Shown piece after piece: positions 56,776 through 64,000 of a DNA stretch of 64,000 nt (the first letter of the stretch is position 1; every line of letters starts with the position of its first letter). This stretch comes from Hofstenia miamia (taxonomy: Eukaryota > Xenacoelomorpha > Acoela). The notes beneath the pieces were generated by a model. That model saw only the letters and a program-made list of their open reading frames with translations. It made no database searches and was not told the DNA's origin. The position numbers and the translations under genes are program-made. The stretch spans positions 499,473 through 563,472 of the forward strand of contig SCFE01000080.1 in NCBI GenBank assembly GCA_004352715.1, read 5' to 3'.

Positions 56776-56810
<35 letters not shown>
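56776..56810. repeat. (AAT)n microsatellite
   Basis: About eleven copies of taa/aat. Comparable tracts lie at 54364-54388, 60212-60240, 60865-60897, 61150-61370 and 62537-62577, mostly at the borders of retroelement fragments. Confidence 0.9.
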
Positions 56811-57065
56811 TAAGAGTCAAAAGCAATTTATTTACAAAAAATCTTTGGTACAAGACTATAAACTAAAAACTATTTACAAAATAATAGTAACATATACATA
56901 TATAATTGTGTGGTGTGTGTGTTTGTTGGGGTTTGTGTGTGTGTACATTATCTAGAATCATACGAAATTTTCGAAGGAGTGTAGTGTGCTATTGTCATTA
57001 AGTATGCATTGTCTGTGAAAGAGGAATGTTCGCACTTTTTTTCTAAATTTTTTGTAGTTAATTTC

Positions 57066-57285
57066 CATTTAAATTTCATGGTCTAAGTTATTCCAAATTT
57101 TAGTTGCTATGTGGTGAAAACTATTTGAATGTTTATCTAAGCATAAAAATTTTTGAGAACGTTCATTTAACTTAATATATTGTTTTAAAAATGAAAGAGA
57201 AGGTGTACCAGATTTACACTTAAATAATATTGATACCATATGCATTTGAATTCTGTAATAAGGAGCAAATATTTTATATTGAATT
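57066..57285 (-). pseudogene. LINE reverse transcriptase C-terminal tail
   Basis: The minus strand reads MHMVSILFKCKSGTPSLSFL, KQYIKLNERSQKFLCLDKHS and NSFHHIATKIWNNLDHEI, followed by a stop. The ending IATKIWNNLDHEI is the common non-LTR C-terminus of the form I...G.K.WN.LP..I. The phrase IQMHMVSILFK is similar to IHMHILSILSK at 54600, so this is a second copy of the same family. It is cut at 57285 by the start of the duplicated R2-like block. Confidence 0.6.
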
Positions 57286-58042
57286 CGATGTTGCAGAAGC
57301 AACTGGAAACATTGGAGAATGCAAGTACAGAGTCTGAGCTAGAGTTTTGATTAGGAAAGCGTGCGGCAGTGACAATGACCAGAGGTAAGTGCTTAGATGT
57401 TGATTGAAAAGAAGGCTAAGACATGAATACAAAAGGAGCGAAAGAAAGGCAATTAATACATGGGCGAAGCCAGTGTTGAGACACTCAGCAAGATAAATTA
57501 GGTTGAACAAGAATGAACTGAGGAAGTTAGACAGGGAGACAAGGAAGTTACTAGCAGCAGAGAAAGCATTTCACTTAAATGGACATATGGATAGACTGTA
57601 CATGGCAAGCCATAAAGGAGGAAAATGACTGCTAAGTGTAGGGGAAGCTGTAGATGCAGAAGCCCTAGGGCTAAAGGAATACGTACAACAGCAAACTAAG
57701 GGGTCGCTACTGGATGTCACTATTAAGCCAAGGAAGATAGAAACTGATAATGAAGGAAACAAGGCATACTAGAAAGGATGGAATCAGAGAGACAAACAAG
57801 GTAAAAGCAGAAGGCAATGCGAATTCTGGAAGAATGCAGAAAACCGTGACAGAAAAAAAGCAGCAAGTGGCAATAAAAAAGACAGGACTAAAGGGAAAGA
57901 CAGAAGCACTGATATGGCAGCACAGTAGCAAGCAATAAGAACAAACTGGGTGAAAAAGAACATAGACAGAAGAGTTAAGGTAAGTGACAAATGCAGGCTA
58001 TGAAGGAAAGGGGCACAAACTACATTTTATAATCATAAAAAA
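57286..58042 (+). pseudogene. R2-like element 3' fragment, 757-bp duplicate of 53596-54352
   Basis: I could find no difference between this block and 53596-54352. It begins inside the thumb region (LQKQLETLENASTES) and ends at the N gap at 58043, at the same taatcataaaaa phrase that precedes an (ATA)n tract in the other copy. Such identity means either a very recent duplication or the same sequence placed twice by the assembler. Confidence 0.8.
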
Positions 58043-58369
58043 NNNNNNNNNNNNNNNNNNNNNNNNNNNNNNNNNNNNNNNNNNNNNNNNNNNNNNNNNN
58101 NNNNNNNNNNNNNNNNNNNNNNNNNNNNNNNNNNNNNNNNNNNNNNNNNNNNNNNNNNNNNNNNNNNNNNNNNNNNNNNNNNNNNNNNNNNNNNNNNNNN
58201 NNNNNNNNNNNNNNNNNNNNNNNNNNNNNNNNNNNNNNNNNNNNNNNNNNNNNNNNNNNNNNNNNNNNNNNNNNNNNNNNNNNNNNNNNNNNNNNNNNNN
58301 NNNNNNNNNNNNNNNNNNNNNNNNNNNNNNNNNNNNNNNNNNNNNNNNNNNNNNNNNNNNNNNNNNNNN
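58043..58369. other. Assembly gap of 327 N
   Basis: Unknown bases between two R2-like fragments. The right edge starts in the middle of the same element family (TEPAIKVKMKEE), so repeats probably caused the gap. Confidence 0.95.
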
Positions 58370-59086
58370 ACGCAGAAACTGAACCAGCAATCAAGGTAAA
58401 GATGAAGGAAGAAATAGGTGAGAAAACTAGGTTGCCAGTTACAGGAGGAGTTAAGAAAAGCAAGCTAGCAGTAGAGACAGCAAAGGTCAATAAAGTGTTG
58501 GAGAGGATAGATGCTAAGAGTGTCACAGAAGTAAATAGCTTAGTGTATGCAGGTGCACGGGAAGTGCTGAAGAATGTAGGCATGAACATGAAGAAGAAAA
58601 GGCAACAAGAAGATAAGAAAGACAGAAAGCCAGCATGGAAAACAAGAATTGAGAATAAAATGGCAAAGATTAGGCAGCAAATAGGGAAGATCAGGACAAG
58701 TAAGGTGGTGCAGGACAGGTGCAGGGTAGGTAAAGGGAAGACAATACAAACTGCAAGAGAAGAGCTAAAGTAGAAACTAGTTGCAGAATCTGAGAAACTA
58801 AGAAAATATAGGACAAGCGCAAAGCAAGCAAGAGACAACATGAAGTTTGAGGCCCAAGAAGGAAGATTCTACAAAGAACTAGATGCAGGAAAAAAGGCTA
58901 CAGCTAGAGCAGGCGAGGATGCAGTAAGGTTCTGGGAGAATATATGGGGAAGTGTGGGACCAGAGATAGAGAGTGCGCCGATGCAGAAGGAAGTCAAAGA
59001 AGAAGAAGAAGTAATCACAACTGCAAACCTAAAGGAGGCTCTAAAGAAGATGAAGAACTGGAAGGCGCCAGGCAGAGATGAGGTAC
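58370..59086 (+). pseudogene. R2-like element: linker and start of the reverse transcriptase
   Basis: The frame reads KMKEEIGEKTRLPVTGGVKK, then AGAREVLKNVGMNMKKKRQQ, KPAWKTRIENKMAKIRQQIG, and (after one stop) LRKYRTSAKQARDNMKFEAQ, FYKELDAGKKATA, RFWENIWGS, and finally NLKEALKKMKNWKAPGRDEV. The WK.RIE..I..IR..I and F.QNR.FY.EL-type linker followed by MKNWKAPG.DE is the N-terminal reverse transcriptase border of this family. Similarity to 63022-63170 continues to gaggtacat, where the sequence switches abruptly to a minus-strand LINE fragment. One stop (taa-type change at 58770) interrupts an otherwise open frame. Confidence 0.8.
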
Positions 59087-59505
59087 ATTTAAGACAGATT
59101 TTTTATTTCTTAATTGATAATTATCTTCTTTGATTTTTCGTAACTAGTCCAATTAGTTGTTGTCGGCTCTGTTTTAACGAGTTCAAACAATTTTCTTTTA
59201 ATGCTTACTTGTTCACGTATATATAATTATCATCGGCATTTGATAAAGCAAATTTTCGCGCCTTTAATTCTACTTTGCGGTACTTAATTGGTGCCGCTTT
59301 ATTAATTGCATTGCAAATTTCTTCTGAGATATAATTAATCATACAAGATCCAGATTTTAATATGTATATATAGTTGAACGATATGTTTTTCAAAAGTGTT
59401 TCCATTATTTTGTCCGAATAATTTAGATAATCTCTTGCGTAAATTATTTTGAAATTATTGGCTTTGGTAGTTATATTACTTATATATGTGCAAAGAGTAA
59501 TAAGA
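59087..59505 (-). pseudogene. LINE fragment between endonuclease and reverse transcriptase
   Basis: The minus strand is open for 105 codons: KIIYARDYLNYSDKIMETLL, then ISEEICNAINKAAPIKYRKV and ELKARKFALS. After a stop it reads ALKENCLNSLKQSRQQLI. The R.Y..Y....+...L and IN+.API+.++V pattern is that of the region preceding the reverse transcriptase in CR1/Jockey-type LINEs. It sits exactly between two R2-like pieces, so it was inserted or joined there. Confidence 0.5.
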
Positions 59506-59506
59506 A

Positions 59507-59572
59507 TGGGCCCTAGTGGCAAAGGGGTAAAAGGGTAGACTGGGACCCGGGTTTCGAGCCCGCCCCGGCCTT
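59507..59572 (+). promoter_or_regulatory. tRNA-like head with A-box and B-box motifs
   Basis: The sequence tggcaaagggg (59517-59527) matches the pol III A-box (TRGCNNAGYGG) at all but one position, and ggtttcgagcc (59550-59560) is one base longer than the B-box consensus. A stem cggg/cccg surrounds the B-box like a T-arm. The head lies just before the first coding residues of the R2-like element at 59575, so it may be that element's 5' untranslated end or a SINE head captured there. A complete cloverleaf cannot be drawn. Confidence 0.45.
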
Positions 59573-59574
59573 CA

Positions 59575-60860
59575 ATGAAAGTGAAACCAAAAGAAAAGGC
59601 CCTCAGTCCTCGGCAGGCCTTAAATGGTCAGAGGGTGCGAAGAATCTCCGGTCAGGTGGACTCCACTATCGGGAGTGCGGACTCGAGAAGAGGCAGTATA
59701 GGATCCACACAGACCAATGGACAACGGCACAAATGGACAGATGAGCAGAACAGGACAGCATTGGAGTGTTACAGAAGAAGCAGGCCAGATGAGAGGGGTT
59801 ACAGAAAGAGGATGTTGGAAGAATGGAGGAAGGCAGGAACGGGATTAGAAGTTACAGAGCAGAGGTTTGCAGGACAAGTGCGAAAGTTACAGTTGGATGA
59901 GAGTAAAGGGAAAAAGAGAATTGAACAGGCTAAGCAAAGGGAAGATGAAGTGATAGACGTTGAGGCAGAAGTGGCGGAAGCAGCAGAACTAATGGACGCA
60001 GAAACTGAACCAGCAATCAAGGTAAAGATGAAGGAAGAAATAGGTGAGAAAACTAGGTTGCCAGTTACAGGAGGAGTTAAGAAAAGCAAGCTAGCAGTAG
60101 AGACAGCAAAGGTCAATAAAGTGTTGGAGAGTAGTGAGGCTACGAAAGTCTCAGAAGCCAATAACATAGTCTGCCCAGCAGCGTGGAAATCGCTAATCTT
60201 TGATTTCAATAATAAGAATAATAATAATAATAATAATAACAGGTTGATACCAGAGGAGCAGAAGGGATGTAGAACAAAGACGAGAGGATGCAAAGACCAG
60301 TTGTTAATATACCAGGCAGTGGTGAAGAAGGAGAGTACACTTAACAATGGCATGGATAGACTACAGGAAGGCGTATGACAGCATATCACATAGGTGGGTA
60401 TTGAGGACGCCAGAGGCTAATTGAGTTTCACGGAAATGGGTTGAGTTTCTAGAGAAGGAGATGGGAAAGTGGCAGACTGAGATACACGGGCATAGGTTGA
60501 GGTTTAGGTGAGGCATATTCCAGGGAGACAGCTTAGCACCACTACTGTTTGTAGTTAGCTTAATCCCCATCACAGAAAAGTTAAAGGAGACAGGCATAGG
60601 ATATAAGTTGGAGAAGAATGGTAGAGCAGTGAGTCACCTGTGGTACATGGACAACCTGAAGATGTATGCTAGTTCAAGGAATATGTTGCAGAAGCAAGTG
60701 GAGATATTGGAAAAGGCAGCAAAGATTCTAGGTTTTAATTTGGATTAGGAAAGTGTGTGACAGTGACAATGACCAGAGGCAAGTTGCATAGATGGAGATG
60801 GTTTCAGGACGTGCAGTGGGGATAAGATTGAGGAAGTCAAAGAGGGGTGCACGTACTTAA
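59575..60860 (+). pseudogene. R2-like element with 5' end, Myb-like N-terminus and internal deletion
   Basis: The ORF opens at 59575. Residues about 40-110 carry a Myb/trihelix-like DNA-binding module: RHKWTDEQNRTALECYRRSR, then RGYRKRMLEEWRKAGTGLEV and TEQRFAGQVRKL. After VNKVLE the frame jumps, with a deletion of roughly 250 codons relative to the other copies, to a palm-proximal segment: an (AAT)n tract at 60212-60240 and then RLIPEEQKGCRTKTRGCKDQ, LLIYQAVVKKES. Later frames give IDYRKAYDSISHRWVL, GIFQGDSLAPLLFVVSLIPI and LWYMDNLKMYASS, the palm with YMDN in place of YMDD. It ends near an (ATA)n tract at 60865. It is defective but shows the family's domain order. Confidence 0.8.
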
Positions 60861-60861
60861 A

Positions 60862-60897
<36 letters not shown>

Positions 60898-61149
60898 TTA
60901 GACGTGTTGTGGGCACAGAGACAGGTTTTTCAGTGTTTTTTCGACGCTTGCAGGTGAGGATAGCTTAGCTTAAAATGAAATAGATGAGTTTCTTGGTCTA
61001 GACGAGGAGACATTTTATGTAGAGGCGTTCTCATTTTGTTTTACTATCAAAAACATATAGCCAAATTTAGTGTTGTAGTACCACAAAACAATGAGCTTTG
61101 AATTGCTTCAGTGAAAGTAAAGAACACCTATCATCCTCAGCAAGAGCTG

Positions 61150-61163
61150 ACATAATAATAGCA

Positions 61164-61203
<40 letters not shown>

Positions 61204-61207
61204 GAAC

Positions 61208-61276
<69 letters not shown>

Positions 61277-61310
61277 CATCATCATCGTCATCACCATCAA
61301 CATCAACATT

Positions 61311-61351
<41 letters not shown>

Positions 61352-61372
61352 TATCATTATCATAAGTGACGA
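61150..61372. repeat. (AAT)n / (ATC)n compound microsatellite
   Basis: A long run of taa trinucleotides passes into atc trinucleotides. It produces artificial poly-isoleucine and poly-methionine frames. It lies in the intron immediately downstream (minus strand) of the receptor exon's donor site. Confidence 0.9.
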
Positions 61373-61394
61373 ATAAAGAATTAAAAACACTAAC

Positions 61395-62500
61395 CTTTTT
61401 TCATACAAGTCAAACATCCAGTAATGTGCATAGTCAGAATCTGTAGGAATACAAAATAAACAGTTGCCAAAATATGAGGAAGCTATTGGTTCATATTTCA
61501 GTACAATAATATTGATGGAATGAAAGAATTTTACGAACTTATGATATAGCAAAGGAAAACTAAATACCAAATATAGCAAACTGCTAACAAGGCAAACTTT
61601 TGTAAAGCATTGTTGAGCTGCTGTCAAATTTTTGTTCTTCGATTTTAAGGAGAGTTTGAATGTATAGCTATACACAAGAATCTGCATAAAAAACGGCAAT
61701 AATATAGTTGTAAACATTTCAAAGGTGAGATTTGCTATGGTAGCCTTGGGATCAACTAAGACCCTTAGTGAAGAAGACACGTTATCTGCAATTTTTTGAA
61801 ATTTAATTAAACCGAAGTTGCAATTAAGACTGAGATCAAATATCACCCAGCGGGCTTTAAAACTCACAAAATTCCATTGAGTTTGTTGAGTATACCAAGT
61901 GCTCAATACTACAGTAGAAACAATGATTATTCCTAAAGCTGTAATTCGATTCCCTTTTGAAAGAATTTGTTTTGCGTTGTGAGCAAACCTTATATACATT
62001 AATCTCTCAAATCCAAGAAGCATCAGTATCAAAGGGGAGAGGAATTGATTTATTCCTCTGGTAAAATTTATAATCTGACACAAATACAAAAAATCTGGAG
62101 GATCCATATAATTTCCATGCGATGTGTACACTAGGGGCTCTCCAAACAGCAATGAAGGCCATATCATCTCCATGGAAAGCAGGAACATTCTTACAACTAG
62201 ATTAATTAGGTCTACTACAGAACCTAATAACATAAACAAATAGTTGAAATTGTCTTCTTTAACAACGTAACAGTAAAATACATATGATAAAATAACATTT
62301 GATGGGATTCCAATGAAAGTGCCACAGGCATTAATGAATGCATTAATTGTTATCATTGCTATATAATAATGTTCAGACATTGACTGAAATGAATGTCTGT
62401 TCTCCGCAAATGTTGCCTTCCAATCCTTAATTGGGCATGGCTTTGTCACTGGGATTCGCAATTTCAGTACATTGTTTACAATGAAGTCGAAGTGTCCAGT
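61395..62500 (-). CDS. Receptor exon: TM1 to TM6 of a rhodopsin-type GPCR
   Basis: The exon is bounded by an acceptor (ttatgtttag-type, ending at 62501) and a donor ag|gttagt at 61394/61395, and is open throughout (368 codons plus 2 bases). After GHFDFIVNNVLKLRIPVTKP and a cysteine-containing ectodomain stretch come six hydrophobic helices. Counting from the TTG at 62461, these are TM1 about 35-67 (GIPSNVILSYVF), TM2 73-98, TM3 128-153 ending in FERLMYIRF (the DRY position reads ERL), TM4 173-190, TM5 248-270 and TM6 287-310. Cysteines C128 at the top of TM3 and C214 in extracellular loop 2 could form the conserved disulfide. The ligand is unknown. TM7 is not in this exon; a matching exon lies at 51363-51491. 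The 5' exon(s) lie elsewhere, and both flanks are (TAA)n-bordered retroelement sequence. Confidence 0.8.
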
Positions 62501-62532
62501 CTAAACATAGTAGTGAATTATATTTATTAATT

Positions 62533-62536
<4 letters not shown>

Positions 62537-62578
<42 letters not shown>

Positions 62579-63020
62579 GGTTGATACCAGAGGAGCAGAA
62601 GGGATGTAGAACAAAGACGAGAGGATGCAAAGACCAGTTGTTAATATACCAGGCAGTGGTGAAGAAGGAGAGTACACTTAACAATGGCATGGATAGACTA
62701 CAGGAAGGCGTATGACAGCATATCACATAGGTGGGTATTGAGGACGCCAGAGGCTAATTGAGTTTCACGGAAATGGGTTGAGTTTCTAGAGAAGGAGATG
62801 GGAAAGTGGCAGACTGAGATACACGGGCATAGGTTGAGGTTTAGGTGAGGCATATTCCAGGGAGACAGCTTAGCACCACTACTGTTTGTAGTTAGCTTAA
62901 TCCCCATCACAGAAAAGTTAAAGGAGACAGGCATAGGATATAAGTTGGAGAAGAATGGTAGAGCAGTGAGTCACCTGTGGTACATGGACAACCTGAAGAT
63001 GTATGCTAGTTCAAGGAATA
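62537..63020 (+). pseudogene. R2-like element fragment duplicating 60213-60690
   Basis: It starts with an (ATA)n tract running straight into aacaggttgataccagagga, exactly as at 60240, and follows that copy apparently without difference to caaggaata at 63020, where a single N joins it to another fragment. Contents: EEQKGCRTKTRGCKDQLL, IFQGDSLAPLLFVVSLIP and LWYMDNLKMYASS. The upstream neighbour here is receptor intron rather than element sequence, so the (ATA)n tract is the junction. Confidence 0.8.
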
Positions 63021-63021
63021 N

Positions 63022-64000
63022 GGGAGAATATATGGGGAAGTGTGGGACCAGAGATAGAGAGTGCGCCGATGCAGAAGGAAGTCAAAGAAGAAGAAGAAGT
63101 AATCACAACTGCAAACCTAAAGGAGGCTCTAAAGAAGATGAAGAACTGGAAGGCGCCAGGCAGAGATGAGGTACATTGGTATTGGCTGAAGAAATTCACT
63201 AGTGGTCATGAGAGGCTAGCAGTAGCATTGGAGGAGTGTGTGGTGAGTGGGTGTCCAGAGTGGATGGTAGTGGGAAGGACATTTCTGATACAGAAGGACC
63301 CACAAAAGGGTAGTGAGGCACGCAAGTTCAGGCCAATAACATGTCTGCCCACAACGTGGAAATCGCTAACTTCTTTGATTTCAAGTAGAAGGACATGTTA
63401 CTTAGAACAGAACAGGTTGATACCAGAGGAGCAGAAGGGATGTAGGACAAAGACAAGTTGGTGCAGTTGTTAATAGGCCAGACAGTCGTGAAGAAGGAAA
63501 GCACACTTAACAATGGCATGGAGAGACTACATGAAGGAGTATGACAGCATATCACATAGGTGGGTATTGAGGACGCCAGAGGCTAATTGAGTTTCACGGA
63601 AATGGGTTGAGTTTCTAGAGAAGGAGATGGGAAAGTGGCAGACTGAGATACACGGGCATAGGTTGAGGTTTAGGTGAGGCATATTCCAGGGAGACAGCTT
63701 AGCACCACTACTGTTTGTAGTTAGCTTAATCCCCATCACAGAAAAGTTAAAGGAGACAGGCATAGAGTATAAAATGGAGAAGAATGGTAGAGCAGTGAGT
63801 CACCTGTGGTACATGGACGACCTGAAGATGTATGCTAGTTCAAGGAAGATGTTGCAGAAGCAAGTGGAGACATTGGAGAAGGCAAGCAGAGATTCTGGGT
63901 TGGAATTTGGATTAGGAAAGTGTGCGACAGTGACAATGAGCAGAGGCAAGTGTATGGATGGGGATGGTTAAAGAAAGAGCAGTTTGGATAAGATTGATGA
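63022..64000 (+). pseudogene. R2-like element: reverse transcriptase from N-terminus to palm with intact YMDD
   Basis: After the N at 63021 an open frame of about 150 codons reads NLKEALKKMKNWKAPGRDEV, HWYWLKKFTSGHERLAVALE, PEWMVVGRTFLIQKDPQKGS and FRPITCLPTTWKSLTSLI, then IPEEQKGCRTKTSWCSC and a stop. Other frames continue with the RKAYDS-type segment, IFQGDSLAPLLFVVSLIPIT and LWYMDDLKMYASSRKMLQKQ near 63815, where the catalytic YMDD is intact. LEFGLGKCATVTMSRGKCMD follows, and the window ends. The KAPG.D..YWLK, FRPITCLPT.WK, EQKGCR.....KDQLL and YMDDLK motifs assign it to the R2-like group of non-LTR elements. The exact clade is undetermined. Confidence 0.8.

Noticed and set aside
59507-59572. 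A functional tRNA gene
   Set aside because: A-box and B-box-like motifs are present, but the T-loop is off by one base and no full cloverleaf or anticodon arm can be drawn.
61098-61376. Poly-isoleucine and poly-methionine frames
   Set aside because: They are translations of (AAT)n and (ATC)n; the receptor exon ends at the donor at 61394/61395.
44524-62500. LDLa exon and GPCR exons as one receptor gene
   Set aside because: They lie on opposite strands. A misassembly inversion could still unite them, but nothing in the sequence shows it.

Overview
This is a window of AT-rich, intron-bearing metazoan DNA. It holds one recognisable receptor gene in pieces, one first exon of a secreted or membrane LDLa protein, and otherwise a graveyard of mobile elements. 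An animal host is indicated by a seven-transmembrane receptor with splice sites, an LDL-receptor class A exon with a signal peptide, and the mix of Penelope-like, R2-type and CR1/Jockey-type retroelements with hAT, Tc1/mariner and Polinton-like elements. A cnidarian or other soft-bodied invertebrate fits best, but nothing here fixes the species. The assembly is fragmentary, with four N runs and eight isolated single Ns. Several of the single Ns join sequences that also occur elsewhere in the window, so some duplications are probably artefacts.

Layout. 1-1760: minus-strand remnant of a non-LTR retrotransposon (reverse transcriptase tail plus nuclease-like domain). 1.8-9.6 kb: non-coding repeats, including a pair of hAT-like repeats, a 1.5-kb inverted-repeat element carrying a recurring ACGGACGGGAC-type motif, and a 67-bp minisatellite. 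10.7-17.7 kb: the most interesting region, a decayed Polinton/Maverick-like (adintovirus-like) island. It has two copies of a three-gene block of probable structural proteins (called A, B and C here), a coiled-coil protein with a conserved tail, the C-terminal part of a packaging ATPase, a zinc-ribbon plus phospholipase A2-like protein, and a retrovirus-type integrase fragment. 17.7-25 kb: AT-rich, with no recognisable gene. 25-28.8 kb: mariner/Tc1 tails and a 1000-N gap. 31.2-32.1 kb: a complete non-autonomous hAT element with 8-bp target duplication. 32.3-33.9 kb: a Penelope-like reverse transcriptase. 34.9-38.9 kb: inverted-repeat elements, one with a nested hAT MITE. 39-43.2 kb: two Tc1-like copies. 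43.1-46.5 kb: the LDLa exon in duplicated, chimeric contigs, plus a Penelope GIY-YIG tail. 47.5-48.8 kb: transposase remnants. 51.4 kb and 61.4-62.5 kb: two minus-strand receptor exons (TM7, and TM1-TM6). 53-64 kb: fragments of one R2-like retrotransposon family interleaved with a minus-strand LINE.

How the parts relate. The island's genes are those expected of a virus-like transposon (capsid-type proteins, packaging motor, membrane-active lipase-like protein, integrase). No DNA polymerase B or protease is visible, most frames are broken, and only one structural ORF (13979-14758) is intact over a full-looking length. The two receptor exons lie in the order and on the strand expected of one gene whose roughly 10-kb intron is filled with retroelements. 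Their splice phases do not match directly, so an unseen exon or a second gene remains possible.
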